Numbered from the stretch's first letter, positions 11,535-21,990 are shown. The stretch is 64,000 nt of DNA from Prorocentrum cordatum (GCA_963575745.1 CAUYUJ010008091.1:372674-436673), one strand, 5' to 3'. A program made the numbers and translations. Notes: generated from the letters alone by a model not told the origin.

Positions 11535-11875
11535 TGGGTCCCCCTCTCGCCCTCTTCCTCCTCCTCCTCCTCCTCCTCCTCCTCCTCCAGCCCCTCCTTC
11601 CCCCCCTCTCCCTCCTCCTCTTCCTCCTCCTCCTACTCCTCCCGCTCCTCCTCCTCCTCCTCCTCCTCCTCCTCCTCCTCCTCCTCCTCCTCCTCCTCCT
11701 CCTCCGGCTCCTGCTCCTCCTCCTCCTCTTCTTGCTCCTCCTCCTCCGCTGTCCTCCTGCCCCTCCTCCTCCTCCTCCTCCTCCTCCTCCTCCTCCTCCT
11801 CCTCCTTCTCCTCATCTGTCCTCCTCCTCCTCCTTCTTCTCCTCATCTGTCCCTCCTCCTCCTCTCCGCCCAAGT
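11535..11875. repeat. CCT/GGA microsatellite
   Basis: Nearly pure CCT for over 300 bp with scattered substitutions (CCG, CTT). All overlapping proline, serine, leucine or glutamate ORFs are shadows. Confidence 0.95.
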
Positions 11876-12043
11876 TCGCCCTCACAGGAGTTCCTGTGGA
11901 CTCCTGCCCGGACTTGGCGTAGGCGCCCCACCTCGGCCGACGGGCGCTCTCTCGGGCTGCCTGGACACGCGGGGGCCTCTGGCGGACAGGGAGCGGCTGC
12001 TGCCGAACGGGGGGCGGAGGAGGTGGGCTCTCACCGAGTTGGG

Positions 12044-12384
12044 CGCCCGAGTTATCCGGGGTAACTCGGGTCCGGGGTAACTCGGGTTTGGATTCCCGAA
12101 AAAGGAACCCGAGTTAGCCCTGACCCGAGTTACCCCTGATGATTCGGGGCTCTGGACGCCCGAGTTATCCGGGGTAACTCGGGTCCGGGGTAACTCGGGT
12201 TTGGAGGATTCCCGAAAAAGGAACCCGAGTTAGCCCTGACCCGAGTTACCCCTGATGATTCGGGGCTCTGGACGCCCGAGTTATCCGGGGTAACTCGGGT
12301 CCGGGGTAACTCGGGTTTGGATTCCCGAAAAACGAACCCGAGTTATCCCTGACCCGAGTCACCCCTGATGATTCGGGGCTCTGA
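12044..12384. repeat. Three tandem 113-116-bp units rich in CCCGAGTTA palindromes
   Basis: Each unit contains CCCGAGTTATCCGGGG, its partial inverse GGGGTAACTCGGG, then GATTCCCGAAAAA and GATGATTCGGGGCTCTG. Units start near 12045, 12157 and 12273; the second has a 3-base GGA insertion. Units are almost identical, implying recent amplification. Confidence 0.95.
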
Positions 12385-12801
12385 CCGAGATGCGCGCGCA
12401 CGCGGGGGTTCGGTTCGGTTCGGTCTGCGTGCCAGCTCCGGTGCCAGAGCGGTCCCCTCAGGGGCAGACGGCGGCATGCTTCAAGCGGAGCAAAAAACAG
12501 CTGACTGCTTCGATAGATAGCACAAAGTGGGAAACCGCCAGCGGAAAGAACCGCTCCACCTCAGAGAAAGCCTGCGGGCACGCGGGGAAAGGGCAGAATC
12601 AACCCTGAGAGCCGGCGTCGCGAACAGATTGCAGCATCGTCAACGGAGAGCCCTGGGCCCCATCTTGTTGCTGCATTTGTTTGGCCCGATCGATCTGTGA
12701 CCGTACCAGGGCCCGAAAGAAGGCACGACATGACCTGGCGCGAAACAAATGGGGCGCCAGGAACTCGGGGAACGGGAGGGGGAGGAAAGAGGGGAAAGCT
12801 G

Positions 12802-12984
12802 AGGGGCCACGTAAGGGGCGGGGACCTGCTCAGGAGGGAAACGTCGTCCTGGAATCGGCGAGGCATCGCCGATGGGTCGGCGATAGGCCCCCGATAACGA
12901 ATCCGCACGTTTCTGCTGGGCTGGGCGGGCTACCCGGCCCCCATCGGATCCCCACCTGAGCCTACCCGCCGTAACGCTGCCCCT
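12802..12984. mobile_element. AGGGGC inverted-repeat element, copy 2
   Basis: It shares AGGGGCCACGTAAGGGG at the left, the interior GGCATCGCCGATGGGTCGGC and the right end ACGCTGCCCCT with copy 1. No clear target duplication. Confidence 0.7.
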
Positions 12985-13269
12985 TTGTTTTCGGGCCAGA
13001 ACTTGGCTCTCTGGCGGCCCGTCGGGGCGACCCGGGCAGCCCCATGACGCCCCTCGGCGAGGCGCAGCCGCTGAAAGAGATCCCGAGGTTGGAAAGCCGA
13101 CGAGAACCCACGAAAGCGCCCGAAAACCGACGTTGTCCCTGAAGGACAAACTGCCCATGCCGCTGGAAGGCACCCCCGAGGCCGGAAGGCCGACGAGAAC
13201 CCACAAGACCGCCCGAGAGCTGACGCTGCCCCGGAAGGGCAAGCCGCCCCCTCGCCGCGCAGGCGCGCG

Positions 13270-13530
13270 GGGAGGACGAGGAGGAGGAGGAGGAGGAGGA
13301 GGAGGAGGAGGAGGAGGAGGAGGAGGAGGAGGAGGAGGAGGAGGAGGAGGGAGGATGGAGGAGGAGGAGCAGGAGGAGGAGCAGGAGGAGGAGGAGGAGG
13401 AGGATGGAGGAGGAGGAGGATGGAGAGAGGAGGAGAGGAGGAGGAGGAGGAGGAGGAGGATGGAAGAGGATGGAGGAGGAGAGGAGGAGGAGGAGGAGGA
13501 GGAGGTGGAGGAGGAGGAGCGGGCGCGCGG
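13270..13530. repeat. GGA microsatellite
   Basis: Almost uninterrupted GGA with GGAT and GAGAGG variants, followed by a CG-rich segment (13530-13650). Confidence 0.95.
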
Positions 13531-13709
13531 GCGCGCGGGGGAGGGAAGGCAGGGCGCGCGCGCGGGCGGAGAGGGCGCGGGCGGGCGCGGGGCACGATGG
13601 CAGGACCGACGGGCACGGGGGGCGGCACGAGGGCGCGCGCGGGGTGGCGGCGGCGAGCTCGCGGAGGGCAGGAGTGCGCCTGCCTTCGGTGCTGCGAGGT
13701 AGGGGATAT

Positions 13710-13820
13710 CAGGGGAACAAGAGGTGACATGAACATAAAAACTCGGAGGTCCGCGCGGATTTCCCGGATCGGCGCTGGGGCCTCCGAGAACTTATGTTTG
13801 TGTCACTTTTTGTTCCCCTA
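13710..13820. mobile_element. TAGGGG foldback family, short copy
   Basis: Arms: AGGGGAACAAGAGGTGACAT at the left and the inverse of GTGTCACTTTTTGTTCCCCT at the right, then AACTCGGAGG. The 111-bp copy lacks the GC-rich centre of the 30689-30887 copy. Flanks GATAT and GATGT agree at four of five bases, consistent with a 5-bp target duplication. Confidence 0.8.
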
Positions 13821-13821
13821 G

Positions 13822-15090
13822 ATGTGCCCGTATCCCCCGCCTCGTGAACCGACGTCCTGGGACCACAGCGGGCGGTGGATACGGATCTACTTGGGCACCA
13901 GGGAGCCCGAAGAGGTCCATATCCACCGCCTGCCGAGGTCCCCGAAGATCGATGCCCCAGGCGACGGGTGTGGGCAAATCCCCACTCCGGAAGTGGCCGA
14001 GGAGCGTTCCAGCGGGAGCGCAGGCCTTAACGCTGGCCGCAACTCACAGTCGCGGCGCGCCTGCACGTTACGCTGTCGCAGAGCCGCTGGGAACTGCGCG
14101 GACAACAGAGCTGAGGGCGGCGCGCACCGCGGTCCTGCGGCTGGAAAACAAGAGGAATAACTAAGTGCACACAGTCACCATGCTACCATACGAAGCGCTT
14201 TAAAAACGGAGGGGCTTTTCAGGCAACGGCGAGGCTCCGCGACCTAATCTGAGGAGCGGCCCGGAAAGCTCAGCACCTCCTGAGCCCAAAATGGTCCTTC
14301 TTTTAGCGTCATGGTTTAAACATGAATGTTCGGAGGCCCGCGTGGAGTTCTCGGAAGCTCCGGTTCGGTTGGAGTGGCCTGGCTATGTGCCTGCAGCTAG
14401 GTCGTCAAAGTTAGACTTCTCCGCTTTCAGCAGGACAGGCAGAAGAGGAGGAGAGAAAGGGAGGAGGCTCAGGCGGAGGAGGATGCAAACGGGGGCCCAG
14501 GCCTTACCCCAGGACTTCCCCGCATCACTCTGAATCACACCCGACGTCGTGAGGCGCTGGGCGACCTGTGCCTGAGCAAAACTTGATGCAGGATTTCCGC
14601 CTTCTGCTCCGCAGCCCCCGCGAAGGGCCTGCAGATCAGCCCCCTGGGAGGAGCCACAAGACGTCCAAAGCTTCCACCAGATGGCGCGGGATCGAATGGA
14701 CAGCGCGGTTGCCAAACATCAGCCTAGAAGGAGGAGGGCCGAGGAGGAGGAGGAGGAGAAAAGGAGGATGAAGAGGAGGAGGAATCTAATGGTATGGAAA
14801 GAGGGACGGAGTGGGATTGTTCTGCTACCTCGCGCACCACATCAGGGTTGTTGGGGGGTGCGATAATCAAGGGCGCGTTCGCGTCGCCAAGATCCGAGCT
14901 CCCTCGACATAAGGAGATTGCCGCTTCAGACTTCCGCAGCTTGCAGGATCAGCACGTTGAACTTGTGCACCACTTACCCGGATAGAGGGCATATCCTTAT
15001 CTTAACGCGGCTATCGCTGAACACTGGCTTGAACCTTCTCATAATTTCTCTTTGCGGTTCTCTTAGCTTCAAAGGCGGGGGGGGCATACT
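13822..15090. other. Unassigned sequence with a GGA patch and partial foldback copy
   Basis: A fragment of the GGAGGTCCGCGCGGA foldback family is at about 14316-14370. A short GGA tract is at 14735-14790. Otherwise I see no recognisable gene or repeat. Confidence 0.4.
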
Positions 15091-15099
15091 TCACAAAAC

Positions 15100-15260
15100 A
15101 GGGTCTCGCCTGAGTGGCAAGCCCACCGTGCGCTCGTCATTCATGAGGGAGGCTTCCCGCACTGGAAAGCAATGTTCATAAGGACGGATGAGGAGGGAAC
15201 TTCAGACGAGAGGGTGCGGTGCAGCATCTTTGATGCATCCTGGGTTCACTTTGGTCCTCC
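15100..15260. repeat. Dispersed repeat related to 11170-11310
   Basis: TCTCGCCTGAGTGGCAAGCC and GAGGGTGCGGTGCAGCATC with GATGCATCCTGGGTT parallel the segment at 11165-11310 in the same order. Confidence 0.6.
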
Positions 15261-16075
15261 TCCTACTCCTGCTGCTACTCATGCTCCTACTGGGTTTAGG
15301 GGGGGCTACTTCTTGGAGCTATGGTTGTGCAGGGTCCTGGAGCGTTTGGAGGGGGTCCTGGGGGACCTCGAAGCTCGTGAAGGTCAGGAGTCCCAGCGCC
15401 GGTGTCCGGACGCCGCCCTGAGACTGCAGCTCTGCGTGGGCGGTGCGGGCCGCTGCTTTTTGAGCTCGGCGGCTCCTGGCGAGGGCGACGGGGAGCAGAG
15501 CGCCACCGTCGCGAAGAAGAGAGAGCCCGTGCCCGGCGGAGCAGGGAGCGGCGGCGCTGGCCAGACGGCGGCAGACAGAATACAAGATCGGAGCGAGGAG
15601 TCGGAGATCTCTGAGGGTCAGCGGATCTAGGGGGGGTGCTATCGGGCATCACGGTCGCTCCAGAGGGTTCAGTGACGCCCTGGGACGACTTTATGTTCTT
15701 CCCGGGCCAAGGAGCACAGGAAGGACCTCGTAGCAGTGTGGTGCCGCTGTCCTTCGGCGTGTCCGCTCGAGACGTTTCTGGTCTGACGCTCGAGGAGACG
15801 CCGTGGACCTCCTGGCAGGGTCCCGACATGCCGTCAGTGCCGGTGCCGCTTCTCCCTCCTCCGAGATCTGGGGCACGCGCAAAGGGAGCAGCGCCAGGAA
15901 CCAGGTGCGGACGCGGAGGCCTCACGCCTGCAGGGAGTCGGGGCTCCGCAAGCGGGGAGACGCCGACAAACCCCGAGAGGTCGGCGCACCCGCGCGAGAG
16001 CTGCAGCCGTGGAGAGACGCTCTCGAGCCCTCGTCCTCCCCAGCTGGGCGGGGACGCAGAGGGACACTGCAGTAC
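15260..16075. other. Unassigned GC-rich sequence with long but unrecognised open frames
   Basis: Frames are open on both strands (plus from 15636, minus through 15300-16288) with no stop for hundreds of bases. That is expected at high GC. The translations match nothing I recognise, so I do not call a gene. Confidence 0.35.
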
Positions 16076-16079
16076 TACG

Positions 16080-16320
16080 CACGACCCAACCCAGCGTGTA
16101 TATATACACATATATATACACATATAGAGAGAGAGAGAGAGAGAGAGCGCACGTCCGAACCGAGCACATCGTGCAAACATCTTATCACATGTCGTGCCCC
16201 GAGCGGTGCGACCAAAACGCGCCCGCCATGGAGCATATACCGGAAGATTTCTGGGCGCGCGCGCCGCCCCTTCTGGGGCGGCGCACATGCAGCATCAGTA
16301 TGTCTGGGTGACGCCGGTGG
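16080..16320. mobile_element. GGCGCGCG inverted-repeat family, copy with TA/GA interior
   Basis: The right half (CCCGAGCGGT, GCCCGCCATGGAGCATATAC, GCGCGCGCCGCCCC, GCGGCGCACATGCAG) matches the copies at 42700-42905 and 57727-57935. The left half carries a TATATACACATATATATA and GAGAGA microsatellite where the others have ordinary sequence. Confidence 0.7.
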
Positions 16321-16339
16321 CGTTCTCCAAAGTCCTGGC

Positions 16340-16510
16340 TTGCAGCGCCCTCCCTCCTGGACATCCAGCGTGTCGATGTTCGTCGAGGCGGGGGCATCTG
16401 ACCTCTCGACCACTTCCCCCGGATCGTGGCTTTTGTATGTCGAGCCGTCTTTGGACCGCCCCGAGGCTTGGCAAGGGCACCGAGAGGCCGGAAGTGACAA
16501 CACACCTCCG
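16340..16510. repeat. Fragment of the GACGGTCC dispersed repeat
   Basis: CCGCCCCGAGGCTTGGCAAG and GAGAGGCCGGAAGTGACAA around 16455-16500 resemble the dispersed host repeat described at 22150-22310. Confidence 0.5.
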
Positions 16511-16554
16511 ACCTTTTTCGCCCGAGGCGCCCGATGTCTGTGAAGGGGCCCCTA

Positions 16555-16735
16555 TGACACACAAACAAACACACACACACACACACCACACACACACACA
16601 TAAAAGAGATTCCCCAGATAGTTCCCATATTGTCTGGGTGTCTGTCTTCCCCCCCCACTTCCCATACTTTTCCATATCTTCTGGGGAGCCGAGGATTCAT
16701 TGTGTCCGTGTGTTTCTTGCTTCCCCTCCCGAGTC
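16555..16735. mobile_element. ATTCCCCAGATA foldback repeat, copy 1
   Basis: A CA microsatellite is followed by GATTCCCCAGATAGTTCCCA and, inverted, TTTTCCATATCTTCTGGGGA with TGTGTCCGTGTGT. A second copy lies at 48957-49105. The inverted halves suggest a decayed foldback element. Confidence 0.65.
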
Positions 16736-16849
16736 TGGGCAGGCGGGGCGCCGCGTCGCCGGGAGGGAGCCCCCGCCGGCTCTCCCCCAGAGGCCGGGGC
16801 GAGGCGGAGAGCCCGCGGCAGGCGATCGGCAGGCGAGGGGGAAGAGTGA

Positions 16850-16979
16850 CCCTGACCTTCCAGGAGGGCTAAAAAATAGCACCAGGACGTCGACGTCCTA
16901 ATTCCTGTCGAGGTTTGAGGCAGTCCAGACAGATCTATAGGTCTGGAGTGCTATTTTTTAGCGCTCTGGAAGGTCAGGG
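16850..16979. mobile_element. Foldback element with CCCTGACCTTCCAG arms
   Basis: Arms at 16850-16882 and 16948-16979 share CCCTGACCTTCCAG and GCTAAAAAATAGCAC in inverse orientation. Its AT-rich arm sections stand out against the GC-rich flanks. Confidence 0.85.
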
Positions 16980-17412
16980 GAGAAGGAGAGGGCCTCCTCG
17001 GAAGGCTGCGGGACCTCTCAGAGGCCCTCGCGCCTGCTGAGAAGTTTTTGTTTCTGTCTCCGGGGAAGGCTCAGAGCACTTCTCGGAAGGCCGGGGGGAC
17101 TTCCGAGCCTTCTGCTGAGGAGGCCCGCCCCTTCGCACTTCCCCCCCTCGCTCGCCGCCGAGGCGAGCCCGGAAGCGAGGCGAGAAGTCGGCTCGGCGAT
17201 CGGCACGAACGGGATCGGCGGAAGTCGGCGGCCGAGCGCGGAGGAGCCGAAAAAGGGCGGACGTCGGCGGGCCAGCAGGCCTCCAGGAGGGAGGCCGGGG
17301 CCCAAGACGGAGTCCGAGGTCAAGTCGGGGCGGAATCGGAGGCCATCGGGATCGAGTCGAAGCGAATCGGAAGGAGGCGGGGGCGAGCCCTGCCGCGGCG
17401 GCGAGGCGGGGC

Positions 17413-17519
17413 TCACTGCCGCACCAGGATGTTGACGCCGCTCGGGCCACGGCGCCCGGGCGCCAGCCTCTGTACAAGCAGGTCCTCGTCCTGCGAGGTC
17501 ACGAGGTATCCCCAGGAGG
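17413..17519 (-). CDS. Probable last exon of the PAP/fibrillin-domain gene
   Basis: The minus strand encodes WGYLVTSQDEDLLVQRL, a short glycine/arginine stretch, then SGVNILVRQ and a TGA at 17415-17413. PAP/fibrillin domains end with a (Y)LDEDLR...R then a hydrophobic strand closing in R, which this resembles. Upstream it runs directly into a CCT/GGA microsatellite (17520-17730), so the acceptor cannot be placed: all AG sites next to it leave phase 0, whereas the GT donor of the main exon leaves phase 1 and a GC donor at 18024 leaves phase 0. Assignment to the same gene is inferred from strand, distance and motif. Confidence 0.45.
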
Positions 17520-17730
17520 GCTCCTCCTCCTCCTCCCCCTCCTCCTCCTCCCCCTCCTCATCCTCCTCCTTCTCCTCCTCCTCCCCCTCCTCCTGCTCCT
17601 CCTTTTCCTCCGCCTCCCTCCTCCTCCCCCTCCTCCTGCTCCTCCTACTCCTCGACCTCCTCCTCCTCCTCCTCCTCCTCCTCCTCCTCCTCCTCCTCCT
17701 CCTCCTCCTCCTCCTCCTCCTCCTCCTCCT
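17520..17730. repeat. CCT/GGA microsatellite
   Basis: CCT with CCC and CTT interruptions, then a pure stretch to 17730. It lies between the two recognised parts of the PAP/fibrillin gene. Confidence 0.95.
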
Positions 17731-18018
17731 AGGAGGGCAGGTCCGTACAAGCCAGCCTGTACCCAGATCCGCCTCGAGTGGTGAAACAATCACGCCGGGA
17801 GCTTTTGGGTGGCCTGCGGGCTCTGGGAGCCCTCGCGGGGCCCCCGTGCCCGCTCAAACGCGACATGTGTGAAAGACCCGCCCTCCGTGAAGAAGGGCCG
17901 GGACTTCCAGGGACCCCGTGCCGAAAAAGTCCGGGCATCGCGCGTCTGGGCACCCGATCCTGGCCAGGCCCGCCCTGGGCCCAGGATCGGCCCGGCCGGG
18001 AGGAGAGCAGGTGTACAC

Positions 18019-18550
18019 CTGCGGCCCTCCGATCGTCCACGAACGACACCTCGAAAACTCCGGCCGCTGGCGGCAGCGGCAGCGTGAGGGGCGGCACGGG
18101 GGGCTCGAAGCCCATCACCTCGCGCAGCCTCGTGGAGCTGCCGGCAAACAGGAGCTCTACTCTCAGCTTCTCCGCCCCCGGCTCTACGAGCTTCCACTTG
18201 CACTGCACGGTCTGGTCGACCCGGCTCCCCAGCGGCGACACGAACTCGATCTCGTTGGTCGCGTCCATGTTGGACCGGAAGGACTGGCCTATGCGCTCTG
18301 TGCTCCACCCGGGCAGCGGCAGCGTCCTCAGCGAGGTGAGGTCGGGGGAGGTTGTGAAAATGATGGCCCACGACCCCGTCAGCGCCTCAAGCCGCTTCTC
18401 CGATCCCTGCGGCGCCCGGAACGACCCCTCCAGCTTCTCGGCCAGCGCGGTGACCCGCCGCACGTCCTCCCTGCTGGCGCCGAGACCCCGGTTGCTGGCC
18501 GCACAGAAGCGGAGCAGCTCGCGTTTCCAGGACTCGACCGCGCCCGACTC
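18019..18550 (-). CDS. Plastid-lipid-associated (PAP/fibrillin) domain, main exon
   Basis: After acceptor CCCAAG| (18552-18551) the exon encodes WKRELLRFCAASNRGL, then about 25 residues of helix, LTGSWAIIFTTSPDL, GQSFRSNMDATNEIEFVSPL, CKWKLVEP, LLFAGSSTRL, a proline-rich LPLPPAAG and FEVSFVDD. This is the PAP/fibrillin layout: a helix with N-G, the L.G.W.L.YT strand, the long beta-barrel, and an LDDD-like end. In the family these are lipid-binding plastid proteins of plastoglobules and thylakoids. A transit peptide would be encoded upstream and is not seen. The donor may be GT (CAG|GTGTAC, end 18019) or GC (AGG|GCCGCA, end 18025). The exon sits on the same strand within a 17-kb intron of the coiled-coil gene. 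Confidence 0.8.
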
Positions 18551-18604
18551 CTTGGGCAAGGGAGGGCAAGGCGTAATGCGACCACACGGTTAAAAACACT
18601 TCAG

Positions 18605-18735
18605 TCGGCGGCCACATGCGAACCCTAAGGGAGAGGATGGGGTTCACTTCGCTCGGGAGCTTCTGAGTGAAGTGAACCCCACCTCCCCCCTTAGAATCTG
18701 TGGGGGGAAGGGTAGGGTTCGCATGTGGCCGCCGA
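18605..18735. mobile_element. GGCCACATG foldback element, copy 1
   Basis: Ends TCGGCGGCCACATG and the inverse CATGTGGCCGCCGA are exact. Inside, GGGTTCACTTC and GAAGTGAACCCC are inverted around the centre. The element lies about 55 bp upstream of the PAP/fibrillin exon, presumably in its intron. Relatives are at 31724-31880 and 61720-61898. No target duplication is visible for this copy. Confidence 0.85.
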
Positions 18736-18814
18736 ACAAGTCGGGCAGGGGCGATGCAGCAAATAGTTCGTTGTTTCTCGTCTGGGTCGCTGGCTGCGGT
18801 CTGGCAGCCTCGAC

Positions 18815-18845
18815 GATGGCGACGACGACGACGACGACAGCGACA

Positions 18846-18892
<47 letters not shown>

Positions 18893-18930
18893 CACGACAA
18901 CGACGACGACGGCGACGGCGACGACGAATA
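18815..18930. repeat. GAC microsatellite
   Basis: GAC/ACG repeated with few interruptions; frames read Thr, Arg/Asp or Val/Ser repeats. Confidence 0.95.
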
Positions 18931-19249
18931 CTTTATCAATCGTCCACTTCCCAGTGGGGCCCTGCGAACTCTCCCGGGCAATTCTTAACCGTTTGGTCGC
19001 GCAGCGCCTGTCGGAAGTGTTGCCTTCAAGCGTCCTCTGGTAATCTTCGAGGAGAGGGGAGGAGAGGAGGACGGTGGTTAACTCGGCCTTCCAGCGCACT
19101 ACCCTTCGCCTGCGGGTGTCGAAGACGATCCATCGGATCTGCAGGGACGGAGGCTGCAGGGGGGTGGTCAAAGTGGCCCTTGGGTCAGCTGTTGCGGATC
19201 GCTTACACGCACAGGGATTGCAGCCAAGGGGAATTTCGGGCATACGTGC

Positions 19250-19471
19250 ATGTATATGTATGTATACATAAATATATACATATATATATATATACACATA
19301 CATATATATAGATACGCATGTATTTGTATGTATCTATATATGTGTATATATATATATATAGATATAGATGTGTCCGTCAGCTTCGCGCCTGCGCCTGCGT
19401 ATGCGCCTGCCTCTGCCTCTCTGCATTCCCGTGGTGCTTCTGTGTCGCCCGGTCTCTCTCTCTATCTCTCT

Positions 19472-19520
<49 letters not shown>

Positions 19521-19585
19521 CTCTATCTATCTATCTATCTCTCTCTCTCTCTTTTTTCTCTCTCTCTCTCTATATATATATGCTT
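19250..19585. repeat. TA and TC microsatellites
   Basis: TATATA/CATA runs at 19255-19370 and TCTCTC with TATATA at 19450-19585. Confidence 0.9.
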
Positions 19586-19750
19586 ACACGTGCGTGCCTC
19601 TGCGTGCCCCCGCCCCCTGCCTCTGTCCTGCCAGTATCTGTCGCGGCCGCTGCCAGTTCCGCTGCCCCAGACCCTGGACGCCACGACGTGCTCACAGCGT
19701 CGAACCCCAGAGGTTTGGACCCCTTCCCCGAGACCGACTCGTCATCCTGA

Positions 19751-19937
19751 CTCGGCTACACGCAAGAGTGCCCCTGGGTAAGAGTGAGCCTTTGGTGCGC
19801 GGCGTTTTGAGTGCCGCGGGAAGACCAAACACAAGCGCGCAAGACGCTACTATCGAATCGCGTCCGGCGATCGAGGGACCCCAATGGGCCCGCACCACAG
19901 ATCATTCCGGCGAAGGGTCACTCTTACGCGTAGTCGA
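19751..19937. mobile_element. CTCGGCTAC MITE, copy 1, with 4-bp TSD CTGA
   Basis: The left end CTCGGCTACACGCAAGAGTG and right end GGTCACTCTTACGCGTAGTC are inverted. CTGA flanks both sides (19747-19750 and 19938-19941). The surrounding host repeat is uninterrupted at 22671-22720, where the target reads CCGA (22680-22683). The element is 187 bp and non-coding. Confidence 0.9.
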
Positions 19938-19941
19938 CTGA

Positions 19942-20035
19942 ATCGTTTTGTTGACGGTCCTGGGGCTCGGCGAAGACCCCCAGAGGCCGCACATAGCGAA
20001 GCCTTCCGTCGTGATGTCTTCACGGTCACTCTCTG
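19942..20035. repeat. GACGGTCC dispersed host repeat, right part
   Basis: GTTGACGGTCCTGGGGCTCG, then CCCCCAGAGGCCGC and CGTCGTGATG match the intact copy at 22671-22790 and others. It is split from its left part by the MITE at 19751-19937. Confidence 0.8.
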
Positions 20036-20224
20036 CCCCTCGCCGTCCTGACCGCGGATCTCGTCCCAAGAGGGCGCCTCCTCGCCGTCGTTCGACAGAG
20101 ACTCCCAGGCGATGCCTGCGGGCTCCTCATGGGAGGCGGGCAGACGGGAATGTGGTAAGAGAAAAATGGAAATCCAGAGGGCAGAAACGTGGAGCTTGGA
20201 CACCTACAAACATAGAGGAATCAA

Positions 20225-20405
20225 TAACTGCGTAAGCATGAACCTTCGGAGGTCCACGCAAATTTCTTGGATCGGCGCTGGACCCCCCATCCAGGCGCGC
20301 GGAGAGCGCCAGGGGCGACGCTAGAGGCGCCTCCAGGGCCCCCCAGCGTCGATCCGAGAAATCCGCGCGGAGTTCCGACAAATTGTGTATGCCTTCTTTT
20401 TGTTT
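20225..20405. mobile_element. GGAGGTCC foldback family, copy
   Basis: CTTCGGAGGTCCACGCAAAT and TTTCTTGGATCGGCGCTGG at the left are inverted at the right as CGTCGATCCGAGAAATCC and CGCGGAGTTCCGAC. The centre is GC-rich with GGCGCGCGGAG. It is related to the 30689-30887 element. Confidence 0.8.
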
Positions 20406-20650
20406 CGACGCAAGTACATATAGAAAGCAGACGCGTCAGGGGCGGCATGAGCTTGACCACATGTAGGTTTTGGCCTCCCGAGCTCGGACAAAAGACAGTT
20501 CGCACCGCCACCGCCTCCACCCGAAGAGGGGGCACGCAATGGTCTGGCCAGAGAAAGGCTCCGCGGAGCAGGGAAAATACCCTGGAAACGTGCACGTGCA
20601 CTGACCCCGCTCCCACCCCGAGGGCGTCTCCGCGTGCCGATCATAACTCG

Positions 20651-20768
20651 CCATCGCTCGGACGTCCATTCCCCGTGCATTCCTCGACTTCGTGCGATTT
20701 TTCGCTGGATGGTTAAGAATACTCCTCGATGGCCGTCGCCGAAAAAATGCACACGTCCGAGCGATGCC
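20651..20768. mobile_element. GCCATCGCTCGGACGT foldback, copy 1
   Basis: Left arm GCCATCGCTCGGACGT and right arm ACGTCCGAGCGATGCC are exact inverse repeats; AT-richer interior. The second copy is at 62146-62272. Confidence 0.85.
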
Positions 20769-20929
20769 AGGCAAAAGAACAGCAGCAGGGCAAAAGAACG
20801 CAACGCTCGGAGGTCCGCTCGGACGCGAGGGGTCGGTGCTGGTGGACCCCGCCCCCCCCCCCTGCACCCCCTCCTGGGCGCGCGGAGCCGCCCACGGGCC
20901 ATGCTCGGCGGCGAGCGATGGGGGGGAAG

Positions 20930-21115
20930 TGAGGAGGAGAAGGAGGAGAAGGAGGAGGAGGCGGAGGAGGAGAAGGGGGAGGAGGAGGCAGATGAGGAGG
21001 AGGAGGAGGAGGAGGAGGGAGGGAGGGAGGAGGAGGAGGAGGAGGAGGAGGAGGAGGAGAGGAGGAGGAGGAGGAGGAGGAGAGAGAGGAGGAGGAGGAG
21101 GAGGAGGAGGAAGGC
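20930..21115. repeat. GGA microsatellite
   Basis: GGA with AGAAGG interruptions. Confidence 0.95.
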
Positions 21116-21207
21116 ACCCTTCACCGCGCCGAGCGCCGACCCGGGATGGCCGCGCGCGAACCTCTGGAGGTGTGCGCATCCTGACGTTCTGGGGGCCTTC
21201 CAGCCGC

Positions 21208-21401
21208 GTACTGCAGGTTCGTGCCGTGTCGACCCCAGCGTTGGTTTTTGACACCGCAGGGATCGTTCAACCTTGAACGATCGGCCGCTGCCGCAACGTC
21301 CGATCGTTCAACATCGATCGATTCTGGGTCGCCGGCGGCGTTCAACCTTGAACGCCCGCGCTGGGGTCGCTGCTGGTCGACACGGCGCAAATCTACCGTA
21401 C
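21208..21401. mobile_element. GTAC inverted-repeat family, intact copy
   Basis: Left arm contains TTCGTGCCGTGTCGACCCCA; the right arm carries its inverse (TGGTCGACACGGCGCAAAT) next to CGCTGGGGTCGC. The interior has GTTCAACCTTGAACG twice, themselves palindromic. Copies: 50568-50760, and a MITE-split copy at about 44340-44735. Confidence 0.8.
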
Positions 21402-21420
21402 GGTGGAGGCCAGTCTTACG

Positions 21421-21635
21421 TTGTTCCCATCCTGCTTAAGGACCGCATCTCAGAAATCATTTCGAGCACCCGGAAAAGTGTCAAAAGAGTGTCGGAACGG
21501 TGTCGAAACAGCGTCGGGCGAGTGTCTCCCGGGGCCCGACACGTGAAAACCCTCGAGTTTCGGCACTTTTTCTGGCGCTCGAAATTCTTTCTGGTGGTCA
21601 AGGCTAAAAGTAGCTTGGAACATCATAAGGCTAGT
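21421..21635. repeat. Dispersed 210-bp repeat, copy 1
   Basis: Ordered motifs ATTTCGAGCACCCGG, ACAGCGTCGG, GGGCCCGACACGTGAAAA, GAGTTTCGG and TTGGAACATCATAAG recur at 54472-54665 in the same order and orientation. Confidence 0.8.
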
Positions 21636-21639
21636 CCAC

Positions 21640-21990
21640 AGGAAGCCTTCCACGAGAAACCCAACCCTGAGACCCCAGGGCGTCCATTGGTTTTGGGTGT
21701 GGGAACGTCACGCTTCCACCGCAACACCATCGAAGCCCAAGAAACCTGTGGCACCCTGGAGGCAAGCAGGGTGTTTCTTGGCATGGGCCTGCACTGTACC
21801 CTTCTTCCCGCAGGAGCGCCAATGGTGAAAGCGGGCTTCGCACCCTGAACCGACGGGTCACAACTTGAGGAGCCGTGCTTCCCCCCAGGGGAGCCCATCG
21901 CATCGACGCTCTCGAGAGAGAGGAGGGTGCTGAGACCGATGGGTCCCCCAAGGAGTAGGGACCACAACTCCCTCCGTTGCAAGACTCGGG
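21640..21990. other. Unassigned sequence
   Basis: A segment near 21715-21790 (CACCCTGGAGGCAAGCAG, GTGTTTCTTGGCATGGGC) has a second copy at 61966-62000, so part is dispersed repeat. No gene is seen. Confidence 0.45.

Noticed and set aside
14274-14295. Spliced-leader-like CCATTTTGGGCTCAGG on the minus strand
   Set aside because: It needs a one-base gap and a mismatch, and no gene follows. A third fragment near 46857 (AGCCATTTTG) matches only ten bases.
18605-18735. 5-bp TSD for this foldback copy
   Set aside because: The flanking bases (TTCAG and ACAAG) do not match, unlike the other copies of the family.
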